From Botryococcus braunii (lineage: Eukaryota > Chlorophyta > Trebouxiophyceae): a DNA stretch of 64,000 nucleotides. The notes beneath the pieces are model-generated. The model was not told the DNA's origin, made no database searches, and saw nothing but the letters and a program-made list of their open reading frames with translations. Location of the stretch: NCBI GenBank assembly GCA_002005505.1, contig KV908643.1, positions 23,664-87,663 of the forward strand, given 5' to 3'. Numbering within the stretch: position 1 is the stretch's first letter; each line of letters opens with the position of its first letter. Below, one piece after another: positions 47,384 through 56,000 of this stretch. Both the position numbers and the translations under genes were made by a program.

Positions 47384-48661
47384 ATGGCAGACAAGAATCA
47401 CCCCGTCCTCCCGAAATCTCTCCGGTACTTTGTCAATAGGGTCTCAGGTTTTTCCAAGCAGACTGTACAATTCACCCCACTCTATAGCGGTCCGTATGCG
47501 GCCAACTCCCAGATTACCGCCCGCCTGCCCGCCAACAGCTTGGTGGATTTGAAGTCCCTGGTCATGAAGTTTGATTGCACAGCCACTTGTGATACTTCCA
47601 ACTCTGGAACAAGCGCTGCCAACAACTTGGTTCCACCCCGCCACTCTTCTTCTTTCATTCGCAGGTTTGACACTTTCTTGAACGGACAGCAGGTTGCCCT
47701 TTCTGGTCTGGAAGATTACGGCTCCCTGGCACATGTCAAAAAGAACGTCACAGTCGGTACAGACAAGACAAGGGAGTTGGCTTTGTTCGAGGGTGGTGGT
47801 GAGCTTACTGCACCAGCCGGGGCATCCAGTACATATGCAACAACCACTTACCTGATCACTAATTGGGAGGGACTGTTCGAGGCTTCTCACGGAGTTCGTT
47901 TTCTTCCTTTGAACGCGGCTGGTCAGTGTGAAATCCGCTTGACCCTCGCACCCACTTCTATTTTCAGCACCTTCAATGCCGTGAATACAGGGACTAAATA
48001 TTCAATCAGCAATGTAATTTTCTATTGTGATGTGATTTCGTTCTCTGACGGGTTTTTTGAGGCAGCTCTTCGTCAGCAGCTTTCATCAGGTGAGGGTCTA
48101 GTGATCCCTTTCAAGAACTACGCATCATTCTCATCTTCTTCATCGACGAACGCCGCCACCGTCAATTTCCAGCTGAACACAGGTTCGTTGGATGCCCTTT
48201 ATGCAGTGCTGCGGGCTTCCACATACGACAGCAATGACCAGGTCTATAATGCCACCACGGTTTCTCCTTACCACAAGTACATAAGCGATGGCACCTCGAC
48301 CACCTTCCAATGGCAAGTCAATCAAATCCAGTACCCTCAATACCCCCTGGATGTGGTGACCACATATGCTCAGTTAAAGAACTCGTTCGGGGGATACTCT
48401 CCATTGTATGTCAATAGCATCAAGAGCCAAGCTGACTGGCGCACAGAGAAGTTTGTGGTGCCCCTGTCCCTGGAGATGACCAGCGAAGACACCGAAAAGG
48501 ATAAGGTCTCATCGGGTCTCTCTACCCAGGGCGCCAATGTCCCGATCCAGTTCCGGTACAGTGGTGGTGCCACGAGTGGGGGAACACGCCAGACTGTGTT
48601 TGCAGAATACACTTCTATCATGCGCATCTATGCAGGACAGATAGTGGTCGTCGAAAGTTAA
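47384..48661 (+). CDS. MCP: major capsid protein, double jelly-roll type, 425 residues
   Basis: The N-terminal SLRYFVNRVSGFSKQTVQFTP, the SQITARLPANSLVDLKSLVM segment and the C-terminal TSIMRIYAGQIVVV resemble PLV/virophage major capsid proteins in layout and length. The protein is rich in Ser/Thr/Tyr/Asn with alternating hydrophobic strands, as expected of two jelly rolls. It would build the icosahedral shell with the penton upstream and be filled by the packaging ATPase. The start ATG follows TAATAGTAATGTATTACAATC; the stop is TAA. The frame is intact. Higher GC than the surrounding genes fits high expression. Confidence 0.85.
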   Translation: MADKNHPVLPKSLRYFVNRVSGFSKQTVQFTPLYSGPYAANSQITARLPANSLVDLKSLVMKFDCTATCDTSNSGTSAANNLVPPRHSSSFIRRFDTFLNGQQVALSGLEDYGSLAHVKKNVTVGTDKTRELALFEGGGELTAPAGASSTYATTTYLITNWEGLFEASHGVRFLPLNAAGQCEIRLTLAPTSIFSTFNAVNTGTKYSISNVIFYCDVISFSDGFFEAALRQQLSSGEGLVIPFKNYASFSSSSSTNAATVNFQLNTGSLDALYAVLRASTYDSNDQVYNATTVSPYHKYISDGTSTTFQWQVNQIQYPQYPLDVVTTYAQLKNSFGGYSPLYVNSIKSQADWRTEKFVVPLSLEMTSEDTEKDKVSSGLSTQGANVPIQFRYSGGATSGGTRQTVFAEYTSIMRIYAGQIVVVES

Positions 48662-48683
48662 TTTGTTTGTTTATAGTATTAAC

Positions 48684-48932
48684 ATGAGCCTTCCGACCTT
48701 TACAAAAGTGATGAGAGAAAACATGAACAGGGTTCCACCTAATGAAGATATTTGCCCCGAGAAGATGGGCATGGACAAGACGAATGCAGAGATGTATCCG
48801 AACAAGGCGGGGCTTGAAAAGTTTTCGTTTGTAAAGACCAACCCGCAGCCGCCGGAACAATATTGCACTGCTTTACACCCACGTGAGAAGCGTGCGTTGA
48901 TTACGGAGACTTACAGGTTTCCGTTTTTTTAA
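48684..48932 (+). CDS. small protein after capsid gene, 82 residues, unknown
   Basis: Starts MSLPTFTKVMREN at an ATG 22 nt after the capsid stop, behind TTTATAGTATTAAC. Contains Pro/Asn/Glu-rich turns and several Met, ending ETYRFPFF. No membrane segment. Co-direction and spacing suggest co-expression with the capsid gene, so a minor virion component is possible. Confidence 0.6.
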   Translation: MSLPTFTKVMRENMNRVPPNEDICPEKMGMDKTNAEMYPNKAGLEKFSFVKTNPQPPEQYCTALHPREKRALITETYRFPFF

Positions 48933-49039
48933 ATGTTGGGGGTGCTGTCTGGGTCAAGTTAGATTAAGAGTTTGTTTCCTTGTAGAAATGATCAATTCAT
49001 CTATGTTCATTTCTACAATTGTTTTTAAGTGGTCAGTAT

Positions 49040-49844
49040 ATGAAGCCTTTTATCAACTATGTGGGTTCCAAATTGAAGTTTATGAAACGCATTGAACATA
49101 TGTTTCCAGATGAAATCCTCAATTACTACGAACCCTTTGTGGGCAGTGGGAGTGTTATGTTTCATTTGACAAACGACATAAAGGGAAAATGCTTTATTAA
49201 CGATTTAGACAGGGATGTAGTTAAATGCTATAAATGCATACAGGGGGATGTTGAAGAACTCATTATTTCATTGAAGAAGCTGGATAAACAAAGGAGTAGA
49301 AAGGACTTTGAACAAGCAGTGGAAGCTTTCAACGTGACAAGAGATCCATCATTGTATATCTACATCTCAAAGCTCTCATTCAATTCCCGTTTCAACTACA
49401 ACAGGAAGAATAACGATGTGAAACCAAATTTCACCAAGAATAAACAAGTGTATTTATGATGAAGAGAACCTTAGAGCCATCTCAAAAATCTTGAACAACA
49501 GCGAGATTTTCAATATGGATTACAAAGAGTTTCTCATCCAACACAACCCTCAACAAGGAGACTTTGTATTTATCGATCCCCCATATCTTGTGAAACAGGT
49601 AAAGGCATATTACAAACAAGTGTTCAACATTGAAGATTACAAACAACTCCTGTCTATCTGTGCGATCCTGGACAAGAGGGGTGTGAGATGGATGATTACG
49701 GCAAATGAACACGATGAAATTAAAGACTTGTTTAAAAGATACGACATTACTTGTTTCGAAAGGTATTCAGGGATTTCAAGTGGTCGAGGAAAGGAGTATG
49801 AAATGCTAATACGCAACTACTCATCCTTGAAGACCACGAGATGA
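49040..49844 (+). pseudogene. Dam-type DNA adenine-N6 methyltransferase, frameshifted
   Basis: The first part (49040-49459) has the N-terminal YVGSKLKFM, the SAM-binding FVGSGS motif (~33-38) and the INDLD strand. The second part, in the next frame (open from about 49440), has the catalytic DPPY (49575-49586) and the C-terminal RGVRWMITANEHDEI. The two halves join within about 49430-49455, so a single 1-base indel separates them. The family methylates adenine, likely protecting viral DNA or marking it as self. The ATG 49040 lies behind CAGTAT. The 3' end overlaps the convergent next gene by 28 nt. Either a real lesion or a sequencing indel. Confidence 0.8.
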
Positions 49845-50254
49845 ACAGCGTAGTCCTGGTCGGGGATTGTTTCATTTGTCAGGTAGTTCATTAGACGAAG
49901 ATGGATTGAACCACTCTTTGGAACGACGCATGGGACAGCGGGGTTGTCGTGGCTAGATGCTGAATGATACACACCATCGACCGTGGAGAGGAGGGGAACA
50001 AGGTGTCCCAGGATGGTGGCTTCACCTGAGATGATGCTGTCCCATGAATATGGCTGGCGGATGCTCGATGAACACACCACGATGTCCGTGGGGTCGGTCA
50101 TGAGGATGGGACTGGATGACACTAGCATGACATAGTACTTGTCCCCGGGTTCCCCTTTAAGGTCTATGTCCATCGGAACCCAACAATCACCCTTGTTGTC
50201 CCCGGAGTTCGTCCTCTTGGTCGTCGACAGGAAGATGCTGTGAATTGGTTTCAT
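49817..50254 (-). CDS. putative virion protein, 145 residues
   Basis: Starts MKPIHSIFLSTTKRTNSGD. The IFLS-x-x-R-x-SG start, followed by a Y-V-LVSSSPI strand, parallels the start of the penton-like protein (IFINSSNRVSG ... YFKIYISSF), so both may share a virion-protein fold or assembly signal. The rest is beta-rich (VCSSS, GSIHLRLMNYL, YAVHLVVFKD). The gene overlaps the upstream 81-residue gene by 68 nt in another frame and the methyltransferase end by 28 nt. Function inferred only from this resemblance. Confidence 0.55.
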   Translation of the reverse strand: MKPIHSIFLSTTKRTNSGDNKGDCWVPMDIDLKGEPGDKYYVMLVSSSPILMTDPTDIVVCSSSIRQPYSWDSIISGEATILGHLVPLLSTVDGVYHSASSHDNPAVPCVVPKSGSIHLRLMNYLTNETIPDQDYAVHLVVFKDE

Positions 50255-50432
50255 CTTGTTCTTCTCTATACTTAGAAATTAAACTTTCAGCTACTTGAAC
50301 AGGGTCATAGCCTTCACCCTGTTCCTGTGCTGCCCGGAGGTGTAAGTCAACAACCAATTGAGCGAGGATGCGGTCGAGCTGTGGATGCAGTTTCATCACG
50401 TCACGGATGAGAGTCTCACGAGAGTCTGCCAT
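50187..50432 (-). CDS. small helical protein, 81 residues, unknown
   Basis: Begins MADSRETLIRDVMKLHPQLD and continues with amphipathic helix (ILAQLVVDLHLRAAQEQ) and an acidic/Gln-rich tail. Lies between the ATPase and the 145-residue virion-type gene on the same strand, preceded by GTATAATATTA. Overlap with its neighbour makes translation coupling likely. Confidence 0.5.
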   Translation of the reverse strand: MADSRETLIRDVMKLHPQLDRILAQLVVDLHLRAAQEQGEGYDPVQVAESLISKYREEQDETNSQHLPVDDQEDELRGQQG

Positions 50433-50437
50433 TAATA

Positions 50438-51301
50438 TTATACAAGGATTAATGTATCGAACCTTTTACGAAAACGATGCTGCTCTGTTTTGGGTGAGAA
50501 ATCCACCAGGAGGAACGAGTGAGGCTCCTCTGTGGCGAACCTGTAGGCGGACAGAAAGGTCTCAGGCTGTATGTCCGATGCAACCTCATCGCATATGTCA
50601 TTCAAAGCTTTTTCATCCCTTGTTTTAAACAGGGCGAGGAGTGTGAGGTTCTGACGGATGGCTCTTGGAAGACCTCCCTGGGATTTGAATGTTTGGCAAG
50701 CGAGCCATACAGATGCACCCAGCCCTTTACCCAGATGACGGTGTCGGAGGAGCATATTGGCCAGGGGGGACTTGGGGGACATCGAAAAGACAGGAGTGCC
50801 TTGTAAGTCATCCATGACGATGTGCAGGACGGGCTTGTGTCCATACTTTGATGTAGGCTTTTCGGGGTCTGCTTCATACAGGGGGTTGAACACATCGTGC
50901 TTGTGTGCCTCACGCCGTTTCATGTGTTTTTTCCATTGTTTTAGTTCTTCGAGGTACCTGTTCCATTCTTCACCCTCCTCTTCTACTATTTCTATGATTT
51001 TATGCAGGCTTTCTCTTACCGGCTCGATGAACACATCCTCTTCCTTGTGGGGCACCAGGTCAAAGAGGGCTTTGTTAGAATGGTATGTGGGAGACAGTAT
51101 AATCATTATATCACAAAATCCCTAATCTTTAAGATGCCGTATCTTGTTGAGTATCGCCAGACTTTTACCTCCACCCCTTGTCCCAATGAACCCTGCCAGG
51201 GTGAGGAGCTTGATTTCGTTCCGGGGAGTGTCAAAGGCAAATGCGTGCTTTGCTGTTTTCGGTGCTTCAATCCCGTACTGGTTCAAGAGTTTGAGCTTCA
51301 T
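50438..51301 (-). pseudogene. FtsK/HerA-type genome-packaging ATPase with in-frame TAG
   Basis: A PLV packaging ATPase would pump DNA into the capsid. Walker A is GTRGGGKS (codons 40-47); codon 60 is TAG (51122-51124). The same frame then continues with CDIMIILSPTYHSN and a Walker B HIVMDDL (~164). After these come the arginine/sensor-like LACQTFKSQGGLPRAIRQN and a C-terminal KTRDEKALNDICDEV. The stop falls between two parts of the same P-loop domain, so the gene is broken unless the codon is read through. The start ATG (51301) was chosen over a TTG-initiated extension. The frame upstream runs back into the 346-residue gene through one TAA. Confidence 0.8.
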
Positions 51302-51328
51302 CGTGATGGCCTCTTTAATATACAATAA

Positions 51329-52369
51329 TTAAATTACTGAGCGGATTTCTTCAACTTCTCCGGGGGGTTGTACAACAGCCACTTGGTTGCTTGGGGTGCC
51401 TTCAATATGATTTCTCCCCATTTCTTGGAAAAAGTCGCAGATTATTCGGTTTCCCAGTTCCGTCTGATACTGGTTCCTTCTCTGATGTGTCATTCCCGAG
51501 GTGTTTTCTATTTGATATTGTTGGAAGTTTCTATCGATGTAGTTTCTATACCTGTTGAAAGTCTCATCGTAGTTGCCTGCTGCTGACAATGCCTCTCTGA
51601 TGTGTTGGTTTTCTAACAACCATCGTGGTCTCGACCTTACATAGACTTCGTTCGAGCTAGTGAGGAGGCCGCCCTGGGTGGTTGAACGGGGTGTGCCATC
51701 CCTGTCCCGTCTTTGTGCCACATTTCGTTCGAGTGTATTCAGTCTTGGAAGCTCCTCACCATCCTGTGCCATTGGCGTGGGGGGTGCGGATGCCACGAAA
51801 CGGGGGACTGGTTGATTGATGACATTGAGGACGGGATTTCGAATGGTGTATTCAGTATCAACCAAGTTGATGCTTGGGTTTCTTACATCAAAGACCGTTT
51901 CGACCACCCTGGGAACAGGGTTGGATACATCAAAGGTTCTATCTACTACATTTGGAACAGGGTTCGACACTGTAAAGGGTGTATCAACCATCCTGGGACG
52001 GGGGATATGGACATCAAAGTCTTCGTAGATTACATTCGCCCGTGGGACATGGACGGGGTCGGGCATACTCGTATCACTCTGAACACCAACGCTCATTGTG
52101 GATGACACCCTGTTTATATGATGTTGGTGCATGGGGGGGAGCGGTGGATGAACCATGTCGTGGTAGTTTGGTTGTGAAGGGACAGTGAGGTTGATGATGT
52201 TTGGTGCGCCACCCATGACGGGCAGCATACCTGGTCGGGAACCAGACCCTCTACTACCCTTTCGTTTTGAACCTCCCTTTCGGCTCTGGTCTATCTTTAC
52301 GGTGACATGTTGATGCACGCCGCATCCACATCGTTTCTTCTTTTTCTTACAAGTATCACACCGAGCCAT
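51329..52369 (-). CDS. repeat-containing putative virion protein, 346 residues
   Basis: The N-terminus is Cys/Lys-rich (CDTCKKKKKRCGCG), then a basic Gly/Ser stretch. A Pro-rich middle has about five copies of a ~16-residue motif with core V-D-x-x-F-x-V-x-N-P-V-P, at residues ~125-195. The C-terminus is helical and charged. Start behind AGTTATATAGTAT, one of the clearest AT boxes in the provirus. It overlaps nothing and lies between lipase and ATPase. No known domain; basic N-terminus suggests DNA or capsid-interior binding, the repeats a rod or spike. Confidence 0.6.
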   Translation of the reverse strand: MARCDTCKKKKKRCGCGVHQHVTVKIDQSRKGGSKRKGSRGSGSRPGMLPVMGGAPNIINLTVPSQPNYHDMVHPPLPPMHQHHINRVSSTMSVGVQSDTSMPDPVHVPRANVIYEDFDVHIPRPRMVDTPFTVSNPVPNVVDRTFDVSNPVPRVVETVFDVRNPSINLVDTEYTIRNPVLNVINQPVPRFVASAPPTPMAQDGEELPRLNTLERNVAQRRDRDGTPRSTTQGGLLTSSNEVYVRSRPRWLLENQHIREALSAAGNYDETFNRYRNYIDRNFQQYQIENTSGMTHQRRNQYQTELGNRIICDFFQEMGRNHIEGTPSNQVAVVQPPGEVEEIRSVI

Positions 52370-52380
52370 ATACTATATAA

Positions 52381-52992
52381 CTACTTAAAATTATCAAGAC
52401 TATGTGGGTTTTTTGTCTTTTGTCGAACTCTCACAACCGCCTGGTCGGCTCCTCTGTACCTCATGGCTACGGGGTCATTATCAACCTTGAAGACCGTGCT
52501 GTTTCGAGCGTTTTTACATCGTGATGAGGAGGCACCCACCGTGTTGCAGTATGTTTTTTCAACGGTGCCTGATACTTTTCCACCCAGGCTGGACAGGGGA
52601 TTGAATGCCGTCGACTTCAAGCCTGTTTCTCTATTCACATGGATACTGGCTGAACCCCCCAAACTATGACCAGTGGTTGATGAGTTTGTCAAACCGTACT
52701 CAGAAATTACCCGTTTCGCCACAGCAGAGGCCTTTTTAAAGCGCTGACTGTGTGACCCCATGTTTAATAGTACCAGACCGTCGACGGGAGCATCGGCTAC
52801 TTCCTTTGTTCCACGGAATGCCAGGACGGTGTTGGAGTTTCCCGGATGATGAAAAACAGTAAAGTTCTTTGTCGTCAGCTCGTCGTCTATTTCATAACCC
52901 AGCTGGGATGCATACTGTCTTTGCACATCGGGGTGTTCATATACGATATTTGAGAACCCAAGGTGTATAGATGTCATCGGGTCGTCTTCCAT
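52381..52992 (-). CDS. class 3 lipase-like hydrolase, 203 residues
   Basis: The alpha/beta-hydrolase signature is complete: LAFRGT strand (~57-62), nucleophile elbow GHSLGG with Ser-110, an acidic candidate in KVDNDP (Asp-171 or Asp-173) and His-197 in NPHSLDN. No signal peptide or membrane segment. In a virus such an enzyme could act on host membranes at entry or exit; this is inference. The start ATG follows AAGCATATATCAT. It begins 12 nt after the fibre stop, in the same frame, and could be co-expressed with the fibre. Confidence 0.8.
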   Translation of the reverse strand: MEDDPMTSIHLGFSNIVYEHPDVQRQYASQLGYEIDDELTTKNFTVFHHPGNSNTVLAFRGTKEVADAPVDGLVLLNMGSHSQRFKKASAVAKRVISEYGLTNSSTTGHSLGGSASIHVNRETGLKSTAFNPLSSLGGKVSGTVEKTYCNTVGASSSRCKNARNSTVFKVDNDPVAMRYRGADQAVVRVRQKTKNPHSLDNFK

Positions 52993-53004
52993 ATGATATA
53001 TGCT

Positions 53005-56000
53005 TTATTTTTTTAAGCTCTTTTCCAGTGCAGTGATGCGCTCATCAAGCTCTTGAAAGGCTTGAATGAGATATGGTGTCATTTTTTCATATCTTAACAG
53101 ATTATTGGTCAAGCCAGTGTCGGGGTTTGTAATCGGTTGAATGATTTCGGGGATGAATGGTTGTACCTCTTCGACCAAAAAGCCCACTTCCTCCCTGTCC
53201 ATGTCGTCGTTATACTTAAATTTTCGAGGCTTTATATTTCTCAAAATGCTCGATACATTTCCCAAGTTTCTAATATTTTTTTTGAATCGCCCATCGGAAT
53301 TGATGGCTCCTGTTGCCCAAACGGCCACCCCCGATTTATTGTAGGCCACCACGTTGGTATCGCTTTGCCACACCCAAGAACTCTGGTTCGTTGCACCTCC
53401 CCAAATGACCGACATACCATTCCCTCCAACTCCGGGGTTGGCTATGTACGCCCCCGATGAAAACTGTAGATTGTTTCCCATAGTGACTAATGCGTTTGCT
53501 TGTAATGTTCCTCCTATATTCACATTTGTGGGCAGTCGGTTGTTGTTTATTTGGGTTTGAAGAGCGGTTCCACGGATATTACTCACATACCCTCCATCTC
53601 CAAACAGGAAGCCCCAAGTGTAGATCGAACAGTTGGCCAGAATGATGGGCATTGCAGAGGTCGTGGTGCCCCCGAAATAAGAGGAAGCACCTAAATTTCC
53701 ACAGACCATGTATGTGGACGTTCCAACCCCCGAGGCACCTCCCCAAGCTTGGGTTGATGCCAGCCAGTATGTATTCGCTTGACACCACCCCGGGAAGGCA
53801 CCGACGTTTGCCGTTATCGTATCAGCATTCGTGATGCTTCTATAGCCAAACCCGACCCCTCGTGATAGATTAACGTTGCCACAGAACAGACCGGACAGCG
53901 TGGTTGCGCCGATGCTTTGAAATGTCGAATTGACAGTTAAAACATTACATGTGATATTTGCGGGGAGCTGAGTGTTTGTTAATCCCGTTAGCTGACTACC
54001 GTTGCCGAAGAAATAGCCTGCATTGATGAACAGAGGTGTCGAAATGTTCCCTGTTGTCGTTATCGAGCTGTTTGAATTGATGGCACCAGGGATATTGATG
54101 GTCGATGGAAGTTGGCTATTGATAAATCCCGTGCATTGGGAAATGTTGCCGAAGAAATTTGAAGTGGTGAGAACGGCACCTGATGTACTAAAGGCGGCTG
54201 CTTGAACCGTTCCTGATGCCGTGATATTGTTGTACCCCGTGAGTTGAGAGGCATTGCCGAAAAGGTAATTCGCGGATACATTACCTGACACTTGCACACC
54301 GTTGCATATGACCTGTGAGTTTGAAGTGATGTTTCCGGGAATATTTATGGTGCTCGGGAGTTGATTGTTCGTGAAAGTTCCGGATACGTCGGATGAGTTT
54401 ATATTTGACAGGAAAGACCCATCACCTATGAAAAACCCGGCTGTTTGAATAGAAGCGTTTGAAACCAAAGTCGAAACAGGGGTTGTTAGATTTCCAGAAG
54501 ATGTTATACCCGACACTAAAGCTCCAGTGAGTGAGGCTGTTGCACCAACCAAAACATTCGTGTTGGCCAGAAGAGTATTCACACCAATAGTCGATGGGAG
54601 TTGGGCGCCCGTTATCCCCGTGAGTAATGATCCATTGCCTTTGAAAAATGTTGCAGAGACATTGCCGGACACTTGAAGTTTTTCGGTCGGATTTGAAGTG
54701 CCAATGCCTACATTTTGTGTGTTTCCCCTGACCACGAGGATGTCTGTAAATACATTGTTGCCTCGATATGATGAAATGGCTGTAAAAGCAGGGGTGAAAG
54801 AGTTGGAGTGAAACACTCTTACCGCTCCTCCTGAATACTGGCCAATTCCATATACATCACCAACTGCTTCCGTGTATGACGTCACCAACATATGCCCGGG
54901 GTCTGCACCCGATACATTCAGGATTCCACGAGTTCCCTTTATATATGCTGAATTCGCAGTTAGTCCCGAATTGCTCGTTATATTCCCCGAGATGGTGATA
55001 CTGGTCGGCAGCTGGTTGTTATTCAATGTCCCTGAAAATGGTGGGAGGCCGGTGAGTTGTGAGGCATTGCCGAACAGGAATGAAGCCGTGATATTCCCAT
55101 TGACTTGCACCCCGTTTGATATAATGACCGAGTTTGATGTGATGTTGCCTGGGATGTTGATGGTTGATGGGAGTTGGTTGTATGTTGTGTATGTGTTCCC
55201 AACTCTCTGAAATATCCCCGAGTTGTTGATGACATATGCACCGTTTGACACACTTAAAGAATTGGATATGATACCCGATGCGCTTACTGAGCTGAAACCA
55301 AAGGTGTTGCTTGCGGCGTTTCCTACGGAGAGCTGACCATTCCCCATGACGATGTAGCTGTTCGCCAGGGAATTGCCAAGAGTGAAGGTGTTGCTTACAC
55401 TAACAGAGGGGGCTACGAGGGTGGAGTTTGAAAGATATGATACATTGGACACATACAAGTTGGTTGTTTGGACAGAGGGGGCTACGAGGGTGGAGTTTGA
55501 AAGATATGATACATTGGACACATACAAGTTGGCTGTTTGGACAGAGGGGGCTACGAGGGTGGAGTTTGAAAGATATGATACATTGGACACATACAAGTTG
55601 GCTGTTTGGACAGAGGGGGCTACGAGGGTGGAGTTTGAGAGATATGATACATTGGATACATACAAGTTGGCTGTTTGGACAGAGGGGGCTACGAGGGTGG
55701 AGTTTGAGAGATATGATACATTGGACACATACAAGTTGGCTGTTTGGACAGAGGGGGCTACGAGGGTGGAGTTTGAAAGATATGATACATTGGACACATA
55801 CAAGTTGGCTGTTTGGACAGAGGGGGCTACGAGGGTGGAGTTTGAGAGATATGATACATTGGATACATACAGGTTGGCTGTTTGGACAGAGGGGGCTACG
55901 AGGGTGGAGTTTGAGAGATATGATACATTGGATACATACAGGTTGGCTGTTTGGACAGAGGGGGCTACGAGGGTGGAGTTTGAGAGATATGATACATTGG

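Noticed and set aside
50438..51301. An intron removing the ATPase stop
   Set aside because: No GT/AG pair around 51122 would remove the stop and keep the frame without deleting conserved strand sequence; neighbouring provirus genes are intron-free.
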